Below, one piece after another: positions 44,681 to 54,604 of a DNA stretch of 64,000 nt; positions within the stretch are counted from its first letter, which is position 1; the number at the start of each line of letters is the position of its first letter. The stretch covers positions 32,001 to 96,000 of the forward strand of contig NZ_MVHG01000005.1 in assembly GCF_002086125.1 (NCBI RefSeq). The letters run 5' to 3'. The position numbers and the translations under genes are program-made. This stretch comes from Mycobacterium arosiense ATCC BAA-1401 = DSM 45069 (GTDB lineage: Bacteria; Actinomycetota; Actinomycetes; Mycobacteriales; Mycobacteriaceae). The notes beneath the pieces were generated by a model, which was not told the DNA's origin, did no database searches, and worked only from the letters and a program-made list of their open reading frames with translations.

Positions 44681-45595
44681 CTAGGGAACATATGGGCTCT
44701 GCGCACCGAGAATGACGCGTAGAACCAACAGAGGTCCGACAAGAAACAGGAAGAACGACGCTTGGAATCCGACGAACCAAGCGCCCAAACGCATTAGCTC
44801 GAACCGCCATCTCCGAATCGTGACCTGATAGTCGAGGAACCCGTCGAATTCCGCTGTCTTTGCTATCCTTTGCGGCCTCGTCGCCAGCCCCAAGGCGCCG
44901 GACACCGGCGCCGGAACCGGTTCGCGCGACGGGTCTTTGGCCGTCGTGTAACGGTCCAGGCCGCAGAGTCGTTCCAAATGATTCAAGCCGCGGATAGGCG
45001 GTTTACCGGCCCAATAGGCGATCAGGTTCGGCCAAGTGCACATCAGCCCGATGGTCCACAACAGTGTGATCCGTCCGCCGCTGTTCCACACCAGAACGGG
45101 GCCTATCCCGGGATCGTAGGTCCACCAACCCATTGCCGTGGCCAGACCTTCGACGATGAAGTCCCAGACATAGTTGACCGGAACAGCAAGCACGAGCATG
45201 GATTTCAGCATGCTCCAGCCAAGCCGAGACGAAAGCCACTGGCTCAGCCAGAGCACAAGCAGCGCGTGCACGCCCCAATAGACCGCATAGGCGAAAGGCA
45301 TGAACAATGGGTCATGGGGGGTTTTCAGCGGAAGCCAGTCCAGCAGGTGGTGCTGAGCGAACGCCGGGCTGTAGAACAACATCTGACCCCAGTCCCCCAC
45401 CGTTTCCATCCAGTACACGGCCATGCTGTTGAACAGGAAGAGGAATCCCCAGGTGAGGCGGCGTCGTCGAACGACATCGGCCACCGCTAGCACGATAAAC
45501 CCGGTCCCGGCGATCGGAATTACCCAATTGAAAAACCAGACCCCGGTCGGGTTTACAGTTACCGGTGGGCAGAAGTGTCCGATTGCGCAGATCAT
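44681..45595 (-). CDS. AveC-like (spirocyclase family) membrane protein
   Basis: 304 residues with six to seven TM helices and a soluble loop near 210-245. The segments MAVYWMETVGDW, FMPFAYAVYWG and VNYVWDFIVEGLATAMGWWTYDPG resemble the AveC-like family, named after the avermectin spiroketal enzyme and frequent next to P450 genes in mycobacteria. It is encoded 19 bp after a P450 on the same strand. A membrane cyclase/dehydratase or substrate-handling role is possible; no catalytic residues are identified. Confidence 0.6.
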   Translation of the reverse strand: MICAIGHFCPPVTVNPTGVWFFNWVIPIAGTGFIVLAVADVVRRRRLTWGFLFLFNSMAVYWMETVGDWGQMLFYSPAFAQHHLLDWLPLKTPHDPLFMPFAYAVYWGVHALLVLWLSQWLSSRLGWSMLKSMLVLAVPVNYVWDFIVEGLATAMGWWTYDPGIGPVLVWNSGGRITLLWTIGLMCTWPNLIAYWAGKPPIRGLNHLERLCGLDRYTTAKDPSREPVPAPVSGALGLATRPQRIAKTAEFDGFLDYQVTIRRWRFELMRLGAWFVGFQASFFLFLVGPLLVLRVILGAQSPYVP

Positions 45596-45614
45596 TGGAA
45601 CGTCTCTTGGTGGC

Positions 45615-46823
45615 TCAAGCCTGCCAGCGCAGTTCGAGTGAGTTCAGCCCGAACACCTGACCGCCATGCTCGACGGGTTCGGCCGCGAGTGTGTATTCGG
45701 GGATTCGGCGGTGCCACTCCTGAAGCAGAACCGCCATCTCCTGTCGAGCAAGGTGAGATCCGAGGCATCGGTGCGGGCCGCCTCCGAAAGCGATGTGCCG
45801 GCTGATCCCGCGGTCCAGGTCGACGCGACGTCCGCCGGGGAACATGCGGTCATCGCGATTCGCCAGCGCCATCGGGAAGGCCGCCATGTCACCGGCCTTC
45901 ACCGGACAGCCATGGAAATCCATGTCCTGAGTCGCTTTCCGGGCGGTCTGCACAATCGGGTAGGCGCGCAGCAACTCTTCGACCGCGTGCGGAATGATGC
46001 TGGGCTCGTTGATAATCCGCTCGCGGTCACCGGGATGCGTGGCCAAATGGAGCATCGCGTAGGACGTTTGGCTGGCCACGGTGTCGAGCCCGGCCATGAA
46101 CAGCAGCAATAGGCAGTTCAACAACTCCAGATCATTGATCGGCTCCCCATCGATCTCCCAGTCGATCGCAGTGCTGACAATGTCCTGGGCGTCGGGGCGG
46201 CGCTCGGCGCGTCGTCGTTCGATGAGCCCCTGGAAGAAGCCCATGACATGTGTCATTCCCTCGAGTCGACGCGCGTTGACCTCCTCGCCCACCCCTTCTT
46301 GGTGCAGGATCATGTCTTCCCAAGTGAGGAAGTCATCGAGATGGTCGATCGGCATCCCCATGAGGTTGAGAAACACGATGGACGGGAAGACGCGCGCCAG
46401 CTCGGTGACGAATTCACAACCGCCCGCGGGCTTCAGCGTGTCGATCAGCTCGCCGACCAGTCGGTGCTGGTCGTCCTTCATGCCTTTGACGCGGCCGGGC
46501 GAGAAGTAGTCGGCCAGCACCTTGCGCCACTTCGCGTGGTCGGGAGGATCAATCATCACCGGGATCCACTTGTAGGGCGGATCCGGCTCGGTGGGAACGA
46601 TGACGCTACTCGACCACAGTTCGGGGTGCTGCAGACCGTCCAGGATTGTCGCGTAGTCGGTGAACATCCAGTAGCCGTCGGCTTCGGTGCTGCGCAGGGC
46701 GGGTCTGACGTCGTCCTGAATCGCGTCGAGAAGCTGGAAGTGGGAGAGCGCCGGCGCCGATCGTCCTGCCATCAGCTCCACGTTCCTGACAGGGCATGAA
46801 GTGACTGTGTCGTTGTCGGTCAT
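45615..46823 (-). CDS. Cytochrome P450
   Basis: 402 residues. The I-helix LLFMAGLDTVASQTS has the acid-alcohol-like D-T pair, the K-helix ExxR is in EELLRAYPIV, and the heme loop FGGGPHRCLGSHLAR carries the Cys ligand. The CYP subfamily is not assigned. It is cotranscribed with TetR and CaiB genes upstream and the AveC-like gene downstream, and a [3Fe-4S]-type ferredoxin at 51081 is a plausible electron donor. It likely hydroxylates the hydrophobic substrate before CoA activation. Its ATG overlaps the TetR stop. Confidence 0.9.
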   Translation of the reverse strand: MTDNDTVTSCPVRNVELMAGRSAPALSHFQLLDAIQDDVRPALRSTEADGYWMFTDYATILDGLQHPELWSSSVIVPTEPDPPYKWIPVMIDPPDHAKWRKVLADYFSPGRVKGMKDDQHRLVGELIDTLKPAGGCEFVTELARVFPSIVFLNLMGMPIDHLDDFLTWEDMILHQEGVGEEVNARRLEGMTHVMGFFQGLIERRRAERRPDAQDIVSTAIDWEIDGEPINDLELLNCLLLLFMAGLDTVASQTSYAMLHLATHPGDRERIINEPSIIPHAVEELLRAYPIVQTARKATQDMDFHGCPVKAGDMAAFPMALANRDDRMFPGGRRVDLDRGISRHIAFGGGPHRCLGSHLARQEMAVLLQEWHRRIPEYTLAAEPVEHGGQVFGLNSLELRWQA

Positions 46824-47545
46824 GGCTTCCTCTCGTGAACTGTACGGATGCGTGGTGCTGGGTCGATGGTCGATGGAATGCCACGCGTCAGATGCGCGGC
46901 GAGATCGGTGAGCGCCTCAATCGCCACTGCCACGGACTGCTGGGCCTCCCGGGTCAACCCGAGTCGCTCGCCGCTGGCCGGCGCGATCGCAGGAACGATA
47001 AAGACGCGAAACCGCCTGCGGACAGCCGCATCCGAGCGGTCGAGTTCTTGAGCGGCGAGATAGGTCTGCTCGACCAGGAAATCGATGAGCTCGTCGATCT
47101 CCAGGTCGGTGCGTACCTCACCATTGCGCTGGCCCTCGAGTAGGGTCGGAGCCACTGCATCGACGGCCACCTGGTGCACGTGTGGGTGGTGGACGGAAGC
47201 GGAACCCTGGGCGATGAGCGCCGAGATCGCCGGATCCGTTGGCAGCTCACGTGTGGTGTACACCAGGGCGGCTTCGACCTTTGCCAGGACACCGACTTTT
47301 TTCGCCATCAACGCTTCCACGGCCGCTACGTGGCGACGGGCCCGAAGCAATGCAACCTGCACCAACATCTCTGAGACGCTGCCGAGTTGGCGAAACGCTG
47401 TAGCCCTGGACACGCCCGCTCGCGTGGCAACGACTTCCATTTGCACGGCGTTGATTCCGCGCTCTGCGATCTCGGCGTCAGCTGCCCGAATCAAACGATC
47501 GCGGACGGTGCCGTCATCCGACGGCACAACCTCCACCGCCATCAT
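46820..47545 (-). CDS. TetR-family transcriptional regulator
   Basis: 241 residues. The N-terminal HTH (AADAEIAERGINAVQMEVVATRAGVSRATAFRQLGS) is followed by a long helical ligand domain. It is embedded in an operon, with its start overlapping the CaiB stop and its stop overlapping the P450 start (ATGA both sides). Together with the GntR gene at 48886 it is a candidate binder of the TNACTNRGTNA sites. The ligand could be an acyl-CoA, by analogy with KstR. Confidence 0.9.
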   Translation of the reverse strand: MMAVEVVPSDDGTVRDRLIRAADAEIAERGINAVQMEVVATRAGVSRATAFRQLGSVSEMLVQVALLRARRHVAAVEALMAKKVGVLAKVEAALVYTTRELPTDPAISALIAQGSASVHHPHVHQVAVDAVAPTLLEGQRNGEVRTDLEIDELIDFLVEQTYLAAQELDRSDAAVRRRFRVFIVPAIAPASGERLGLTREAQQSVAVAIEALTDLAAHLTRGIPSTIDPAPRIRTVHERKP

Positions 47546-48774
47546 GTGATGGCTCCGGCGATCTTCAGCTCGATCAGGCGGTCGTCGTCGATGCCGAGTT
47601 CCCGAACGACCTCATCGGTGTGTTCCGCGAACTGAGGCGCCCGCGTCAGCACCGTCGGGATGTCGCCGAACTTCACTGGGCTTGCGACTAGTTTCTGTGG
47701 ATTACCCTCTGCATCAACGAATTCGGCGATAAGTCCATTGGCTAGCAACGACTCGTCATTGGCGAGCTCCCACGCATCCTGCACCGGTGCCCACTGCCCC
47801 GCACCGCGGCTGAGGCGTTGTCGGCAATCGGCGAAAGTCTCGCCGGCGATCGCATCACGGACGAGCTCGTAGGCCGCTTCATGGTTGTCCAACATGGATT
47901 CCAGCGTGGCGAAGCGCGGATCGTGCGCGTAGTCGTCGAGGCCCATGAGGCCGCAAAACTCGGGCCAGTACTTCGTCGGCTGAAGCATCGACAGCTGGAC
48001 GAACCTGCCGTCGGACGTCCGGTAGCAACCCGTGAGCGGGTTCCCCGGCGCCTGGGTTCTGCGTTCGGCTTTCGGCAGTGGACCGCCGGACAGCATCGCC
48101 ATGTTGACGCTGAATTGGGTGGCCCAAGCGCCCACGGCAAGCAACGACACGTCGAGCACCGACGGGCTACCCGTAACCTGTCGGCGGTATAGGGCCACAG
48201 CGACTCCTCCGGCGATCGACATGCCGCCGACGTTGTCGCCGTAGGCTCCGGCGGGCATAAATGGTGGTTGCTCGGCATCGGAAGCCATGACGCCATCGGC
48301 ACTACCACCGCGTGCCCAAAATGCCGTCGCGTCATAACCGCCCGTATTCCGGTCGGGGCCCTCCGCGCCGAACCCGCTACCCGTGACGTAGATGATGTCG
48401 GGGTTGACGTTGCGCACGTCGGGAATATCGATGCCCAGTTTGTTCCGTACAGAAGGCATGTAGTTGGTGAGGAACACGTCGCTACGCCGGATCAGCTCCT
48501 CGAGCAACGGGCGTGCGTCGGGATTGTCAAGTGCCAAACCAACGCTGCGCTTGCCTCGATTAGGTGCTTCCATGATCGGCGCGAACGATGATCCCGGAAC
48601 TGTCGCCGCGGCGCCGAGCACGCGCACCAGTCCACGTTGAGCGTCCCCGGTGACCGGATGCTCGACCTTGATCACATCGGCGCCCCAGTCGGCCAGCACA
48701 GCACCCGCGGACGGAACAAAGGTGAATTGGGCGACCTCCAGTACGCGAACCCCATCGAGCGGACCCGGCGTCAC
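47542..48774 (-). CDS. CaiB/BaiF family (class III) CoA-transferase
   Basis: 410 residues, a close paralogue of the 33518 gene along the whole length (same GVRVLEVAQFTFVPSAGAVL opening and similar end). The catalytic Asp is expected in AYGDNVGG. It is the first gene of the operon CaiB-TetR-P450-AveC-small membrane protein. It may load or exchange CoA on the P450 product or a recycled acid. A partial motif TCACTCAG (48839-48846) lies upstream. Confidence 0.9.
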   Translation of the reverse strand: MTPGPLDGVRVLEVAQFTFVPSAGAVLADWGADVIKVEHPVTGDAQRGLVRVLGAAATVPGSSFAPIMEAPNRGKRSVGLALDNPDARPLLEELIRRSDVFLTNYMPSVRNKLGIDIPDVRNVNPDIIYVTGSGFGAEGPDRNTGGYDATAFWARGGSADGVMASDAEQPPFMPAGAYGDNVGGMSIAGGVAVALYRRQVTGSPSVLDVSLLAVGAWATQFSVNMAMLSGGPLPKAERRTQAPGNPLTGCYRTSDGRFVQLSMLQPTKYWPEFCGLMGLDDYAHDPRFATLESMLDNHEAAYELVRDAIAGETFADCRQRLSRGAGQWAPVQDAWELANDESLLANGLIAEFVDAEGNPQKLVASPVKFGDIPTVLTRAPQFAEHTDEVVRELGIDDDRLIELKIAGAIT

Positions 48775-48885
48775 ACCGAACCTCCTGCGACCATGATCGT
48801 CGTGCGTCTCAAAATTGAGCCAATACCAGGCGACCGTATCACTCAGGCGGGCTTATGGGGAGGCCTTGGTCACGAATTTGAGGCT

Positions 48886-49677
48886 TTAATCGATGATGTC
48901 GCGGACTTTGGTCTTCTCGTAGCCCTTCAACATCGCGGCGCCCGCCGCCTGCATGTGCCGGCGCCAATGCGCTTCGGCTGCGTCGCCCTTGCGCGCTTCG
49001 ACCAGGTCCGCGAGACGCGTGTAGGACTTGAGCAACTTGCTGTACTCTGCCGCCGGTACGGAGTTGGTGGGGCTCGCGCCCGATATCGCTGTGGCCGTGT
49101 GGCGTTCACCGATTTCGTGAAGCATGCCCGCAATGATTCCGAGGGTCGCGTTCCCCGAAAGTTCGACCATGCGCCGATGCAGCTGCGCCGAGGCCTGGGC
49201 CAAAGTTCCCGTCTCCCACGCGCGGGGCACGTCGTCTATCAATCGTCGGAGTTCTTGATGGGCCTTCCTGGTGCCGTCGTCGGCCAGCAACTTGGCGGCC
49301 GGTGGCTCGATGGCGGTGCGCGCCGTCATGACGTCCGCAAGCGTCGCGCCCGATAACGCCAATAGCAGCCCTGCCGGTCTGGCGACGATCTCTGGTCCAG
49401 GTACCCGGACCCGGGCGCCAGTGCGCGAACCGCGGCGCACCTCAACGAGGCGCTCGGATTCCAAAACTCGCACTGCCTCCCGCAAAGTCGGCCTGCTGAT
49501 CTGAAAGTGTGCGATCAAGTCCACTTCCCGGGGCAGGAAGTCGCCGTCTTTGAGCTGTCCGTCCACGACCATTCGCCGCAAGGTGCGTGCTACCAACTCA
49601 GCTGTCTTGGGCGCGCGTACTGCGCCAGGCGCGGCTTCTGCTGAGATCATCGGTGCAAGGGACTCGGGCCGGGACAA
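48886..49677 (-). CDS. GntR-family regulator, FadR/FCD subgroup
   Basis: 263 residues. An N-terminal winged helix (FLPREVDLIAHFQISRPTLREAVRVLESERLVEVRRG) is followed by an all-helical FCD domain with Asp/His metal-site candidates. FCD regulators bind carboxylates or acyl-CoA, fitting a catabolic cluster. TTG 49677 has GAGGAG six bases upstream; ATG 49650 is an alternative. An operator-like site lies 25 bp before the start, suggesting autoregulation. Confidence 0.85.
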   Translation of the reverse strand: MSRPESLAPMISAEAAPGAVRAPKTAELVARTLRRMVVDGQLKDGDFLPREVDLIAHFQISRPTLREAVRVLESERLVEVRRGSRTGARVRVPGPEIVARPAGLLLALSGATLADVMTARTAIEPPAAKLLADDGTRKAHQELRRLIDDVPRAWETGTLAQASAQLHRRMVELSGNATLGIIAGMLHEIGERHTATAISGASPTNSVPAAEYSKLLKSYTRLADLVEARKGDAAEAHWRRHMQAAGAAMLKGYEKTKVRDIID

Positions 49678-49702
49678 GGGACTCCTCGCTGCGTCAGGTA
49701 TT

Positions 49703-49713
49703 TCACTCAGTAA
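49703..49713. promoter_or_regulatory. TNACTNRGTNA operator-like site upstream of GntR gene
   Basis: TTACTGAGTGA on the minus strand. The flanking CATGGTTTACT is identical to that at the 39741 site, extending the match beyond the core. Confidence 0.6.
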
Positions 49714-49750
49714 ACCATGTAGGTCCCGTTTTCCAGTGCCGATTCTGTGT

Positions 49751-50746
49751 TCAATCCCGCTCGCACATCAGCCGTATGGCTGCGTCGTCGTACCTGGACC
49801 GTCTGTGGGCGCTGACCAGAAAACTCGGCGCAGCCAGGAAACTAGTCTCCGGCAGCCGTTTCCGACTCGACAACATGTCGCGCGCCTGGGCGGTGTCGCC
49901 GCACACCGCTACCGCCCAGAGCATGTCGTCGGTGACGTGTTCTGCCATCGCTGCCGGCTGACCTCTGAGGAATGCAGCCCGGATTGCGCTCACCTGGTCT
50001 TCCCAGCCGTGCATTTGTACGAGTGAGTCGTAGGTCCGCACGGTCAAATAGAAAGCTATTTGCAGACGGGCATCGTTGATCGCTCGTTGCGGGTCGGTGT
50101 CATCGACCGCGGTGATGAGCCACCCCCATTTTTTAAGAGTGCCCACCGGGCGTCCTCCGGTGTTCGCACCCGCGGCCAGTTCGGGCTCGACCGCCTCCTC
50201 CCACCAGCGGTCGGTGAACAGCCCATGCCCCAAAATGCCGTCAGCGACCTGTCCCGCGGTGCGAATCATCACCCTGTTGAATGCCCCGACAACGATCGGC
50301 ACGTCAAGTGCGCCAAGTACCGGTGCGCGAATGTCGGCATCAATGCTATAGAAGTCGCCGTGATACTCGATCGACTCGCCGTTCTCAGCCCGCAGGAATT
50401 TCCCGACGACGTCGATCAGTTCGGCCATGCGGGGTGCCGGGTGGTCCGCGGTGACACCAAACCAATCTCGGTTCATCCGGGCGGTCCCCGCGCCCAGTCC
50501 CAGAAAAACGCGGTCCCCCGCCCGCTTTGCCAAATGGCGGACGGACGCAGCGTGGATGAATGGCGACCGGGCGAATGCGTAGGCGATGCCGGGCCCGACC
50601 ATCGCGGTCGACGTCGAGCGCGCCATTTCTGCGGCGGTTACGTAGGCGCTCAGGTCGGCGAACTCGCCGGCGCAGAAAGCGACTGCTCCAGCGGCCTCCG
50701 CCTTCGCCGCCGTCTCCTCGCCTGGCCATGGCAATCCCCACTGCAT
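49751..50746 (-). CDS. LLM-class F420-dependent oxidoreductase
   Basis: About 331 residues of the luciferase-like barrel family: AGAVAFCAGEFADL, VGPGIAYAFARSP, VFLGLGAGTARMNRDWFG and DVPIVVGAFNRV. F420H2 is the usual cofactor of this group in mycobacteria. ATG 50746 has GGAGGG ten bases upstream; an ATG at 50764 is possible. An operator-like site lies 26 bp upstream of 50746. It could act on a ketone or a double bond of the substrate, a hypothesis only. Confidence 0.8.
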   Translation of the reverse strand: MQWGLPWPGEETAAKAEAAGAVAFCAGEFADLSAYVTAAEMARSTSTAMVGPGIAYAFARSPFIHAASVRHLAKRAGDRVFLGLGAGTARMNRDWFGVTADHPAPRMAELIDVVGKFLRAENGESIEYHGDFYSIDADIRAPVLGALDVPIVVGAFNRVMIRTAGQVADGILGHGLFTDRWWEEAVEPELAAGANTGGRPVGTLKKWGWLITAVDDTDPQRAINDARLQIAFYLTVRTYDSLVQMHGWEDQVSAIRAAFLRGQPAAMAEHVTDDMLWAVAVCGDTAQARDMLSSRKRLPETSFLAAPSFLVSAHRRSRYDDAAIRLMCERD

Positions 50747-50772
50747 GCGTCGAGAGCCCTCCAAGACAAAAG

Positions 50773-50783
50773 TGACCTAGTCA
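50773..50783. promoter_or_regulatory. TNACTNRGTNA operator-like site
   Basis: TGACCTAGTCA on the plus strand (TGACTAGGTCA on minus), nearly a perfect dyad, just before the F420 oxidoreductase gene. Confidence 0.6.
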
Positions 50784-50861
50784 TCTGGGCGACTTAGGCA
50801 CCACGGCCGTGCGGTACCTGCGAAGGCGACCCAGGCAAGCAAGACTACCCCAACATGAATA

Positions 50862-50910
50862 ACCAGGTTAACTTGGTACGTGAAATGGAAGATTGGCGAT
50901 CACGCTTGAC
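50862..50910 (+). promoter_or_regulatory. Degenerate operator plus 5' stub of a lost acyl-CoA dehydrogenase
   Basis: ACCAGGTTAACTTGGT (50862-50877) is a one-mismatch dyad containing TAACTTGGTAC, ten of eleven positions of the island motif. Seven bases later an ATG (50884) opens MEDWRSRLT, similar to the start of the fused dehydrogenase (WRARLQ after GTG). The frame then runs into the CaiB remnant. I read it as a promoter stub left by deletion; the coding part is too short to be sure. Confidence 0.4.
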
Positions 50911-51075
50911 CGCGCACCTTCGGCGGCAGGCAGGGCTGCAGCGTGGCCAGGTTGACGTCGAACTGCATCACGCACACTGCCACCACGAGGAGGAAACTAG
51001 TGCCGCCGCCATCCGCACCCGCGATGGTGAGCCCGCTCATGTTGTCGCCCAGGGCTCCCGCGGACATCAGCGGAA
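50900..51075 (-). pseudogene. Fragment of a CaiB/BaiF CoA-transferase
   Basis: One frame reads SAGALGDNMSGLTIAGA, then after a gap VMQFDVNLATLQPCLPPKVRG. The intact 33518 gene has PAGAYGDNIGGLTIAGA and AMQFDVNLAMLYGCPPPKVRG at the corresponding place. About 30 codons between the two blocks are replaced by a short divergent stretch, and everything else is lost. It lies between the ferredoxin and F420 oxidoreductase genes. Confidence 0.75.
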
Positions 51076-51080
51076 GGCCG

Positions 51081-52816
<1,736 letters not shown>

Positions 52817-52844
52817 CGACGCCTCGCCAAGTTCGGACACGGCG

Positions 52845-54038
52845 TTACCGGCTGCTGAGCAGCATCGAACCGGCGACGGGTCCGCCGCCCACCCCCACGG
52901 CGACCACTTCGGGTGTCCTGGGTGCCTGCCGTTGGCCGGCCTCGCCCCACATCTGCACGCAGGCCTCGTGTAGAAATCCCATGCCGTGCAGTCTGCCACC
53001 CGACAACTGCCCACCGCTGGTGTTGATGGGTAGTTCTCCCTCGAGCGCGATGCGCTCGCCGCCTTCGATGAAATTGCCCGCCTTGCCCTTCTCGCAGAGG
53101 CCTAGAGCTTCCAGCCACATGACGGTCAGGAACGAGAAGCCGTCATAGACCTGGGCCATGTCAACGTCGCCAGGCGTCAACGTTGTGTTCTTCCAGAGCG
53201 TTTCGCACGAATCGTGGGCAGCCATTGTGGTGAGGTCCGAACGCTGATCCCAGGTCGCACGCTCGAACATGCCGGGCCCGACGGACTCCACCGTCAACGG
53301 ATGGCGGGGCAGTCCGTTCGCGGCGTCCCGGCGCGAGACGATGACGGCCGTGGCTCCGTCGCAGGGAATATCGCAGTCGTAGAGGCACAGTGGTTCGGAG
53401 ATCATTCGTGCGCCGAGGTAGTCGTCCATCGTCATCGGCTCGCGGTAGATGGCGTCGGGGTTCAGTCCGGCGTTGCGGCGGGCGTTGATCGCGATCGCCC
53501 CCAGTTGTTCTCGGGTCATCCCGTAGTCGTGCATGTACCGCTGCGTGGGCATGGCGAGCCAGTTCGCTGCGGACAACGCGCCGAACGGTGCGACCCACTC
53601 GAGGTGGGGAGGCAGCTTGCCGCCCCCGAACAACACCGACGCCCTGCCACCACCCCCCTGTTGGGCCGCGGTGGATTCCCACACCGACCTGAACACCACG
53701 ACGTGGTTCGCCAACCCGAGGGTGACCGCCATGCATGCCTCGATCGCCGGGCCGATCTGTCCGGCGGTCTCGAAACTGGACATGTACCAACGAGACCGCA
53801 GCCCAAGCGCATTGCGCACATCTTGAATACCGGCACCCGAAAACCCCGGATCGGGCACGCCGGGGCCGGGATAGCTGGCGATACCGTCGATGTCGTCAAC
53901 GTCCAGCCCGGCATCGGCGATCGCACGCAGCACCGCCTCCAGCGTCAGGTCCAGCCCGGTCCGGCCCAACCTGCGGCCGACCTGCGACTTGCCCGCACCG
54001 GTCAGGACCGCCTTGCCGTCGAATGGGCCGCCGCTCAT
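52845..54038 (-). CDS. Ltp2-like thiolase-fold protein without nucleophilic Cys (predicted aldolase)
   Basis: 397 residues of the SCP-x/Ltp thiolase subfamily. Where thiolases have the active Cys (residues about 88-95) this protein has SSFETAGQIG, so Claisen cleavage through Cys is unlikely. The C-terminal half keeps YDGFSFLTVMWLEALG and NTSGGQLSGGRLHGMGFLHE. M. tuberculosis Ltp2 also lacks the Cys and cleaves a 17-hydroxy-steroid propionyl-CoA by retro-aldol with a DUF35 partner. A similar carbon-carbon cleavage is inferred, with a DUF35 protein at 30537 or 55797 as partner. Confidence 0.8.
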   Translation of the reverse strand: MSGGPFDGKAVLTGAGKSQVGRRLGRTGLDLTLEAVLRAIADAGLDVDDIDGIASYPGPGVPDPGFSGAGIQDVRNALGLRSRWYMSSFETAGQIGPAIEACMAVTLGLANHVVVFRSVWESTAAQQGGGGRASVLFGGGKLPPHLEWVAPFGALSAANWLAMPTQRYMHDYGMTREQLGAIAINARRNAGLNPDAIYREPMTMDDYLGARMISEPLCLYDCDIPCDGATAVIVSRRDAANGLPRHPLTVESVGPGMFERATWDQRSDLTTMAAHDSCETLWKNTTLTPGDVDMAQVYDGFSFLTVMWLEALGLCEKGKAGNFIEGGERIALEGELPINTSGGQLSGGRLHGMGFLHEACVQMWGEAGQRQAPRTPEVVAVGVGGGPVAGSMLLSSR

Positions 54039-54496
54039 CGAAACACGTACCTGGCGATCAACTCGGCCACGGCGGCGGGCTTCTGCGACCCGTCGACCTC
54101 GACGGTGTGCCGGACGGTGAGGTTGACGGTGTCGTCACCGTCTCTCACCGCGTCGGCGAGTTCCGAGCGCACCCGCACCCGACTACCCGCCGTCACCGGG
54201 GCCAGGAATCGGACCTTGTTGAGTCCATAGTTGATGCCCATCTTGGCGTTCTGCACGCGGTAGTTGTCCTTGCTCAGGCCTGGAATGAGCGACAGGGTCA
54301 AAAAACCATGAGCAATGGTCGTGCCGTAGGGACTTTCGGTTTTCGCGCGCTCCACATCGACGTGGATCCACTGGTGGTCCACGGTCACGTCGGCGAACTG
54401 GTCGATACGCGACTGATCCACCTCGAACCACCGGCTGACCCCGAGTTCGGCGCCGATTGCCGCGATCGCCTGTTCTGCCGATCCGATCGTCTTCAT
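54035..54496 (-). CDS. MaoC-like (R)-enoyl-CoA hydratase
   Basis: 153 residues, single hotdog. The hydratase dyad is D40 and H45 in VTVDHQWIHVD, followed by GTTIAHGFLTLSLIPGL. It hydrates trans-2-enoyl-CoA to the 3-hydroxyacyl-CoA. Its stop overlaps the Ltp start (ATGA), putting hydration directly before aldol cleavage, as in the cholesterol side-chain operon. It is divergent from the thiolase at 54605. Confidence 0.9.
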   Translation of the reverse strand: MKTIGSAEQAIAAIGAELGVSRWFEVDQSRIDQFADVTVDHQWIHVDVERAKTESPYGTTIAHGFLTLSLIPGLSKDNYRVQNAKMGINYGLNKVRFLAPVTAGSRVRVRSELADAVRDGDDTVNLTVRHTVEVDGSQKPAAVAELIARYVFR

Positions 54497-54520
54497 TCTC
54501 GCTCCCGTCAGACCGCCAAT

Positions 54521-54531
54521 ACAGATATCTA
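54521..54531. promoter_or_regulatory. CAGATATNT motif with AGATATCT palindrome in divergent promoter
   Basis: ACAGATATCTA contains the perfect 8-bp dyad AGATATCT (54523-54530). A TATACT -10-like box for the thiolase lies at 54540-54545. The same CAGATATNT core occurs at 56835 and 60193. Confidence 0.45.
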
Positions 54532-54604
54532 TTTAACGGTATACTCTGGGCGCGAACCAGGACGCCCACTCAGGGTGCCTTTCCGACAACCTTTCGGGAG
54601 ACTC

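Noticed and set aside
53735..54604. Upstream extension of the thiolase frame by 290 codons
   Set aside because: The extension is antisense to the Ltp and MaoC genes; the conserved thiolase start and ribosome site are at 54605.
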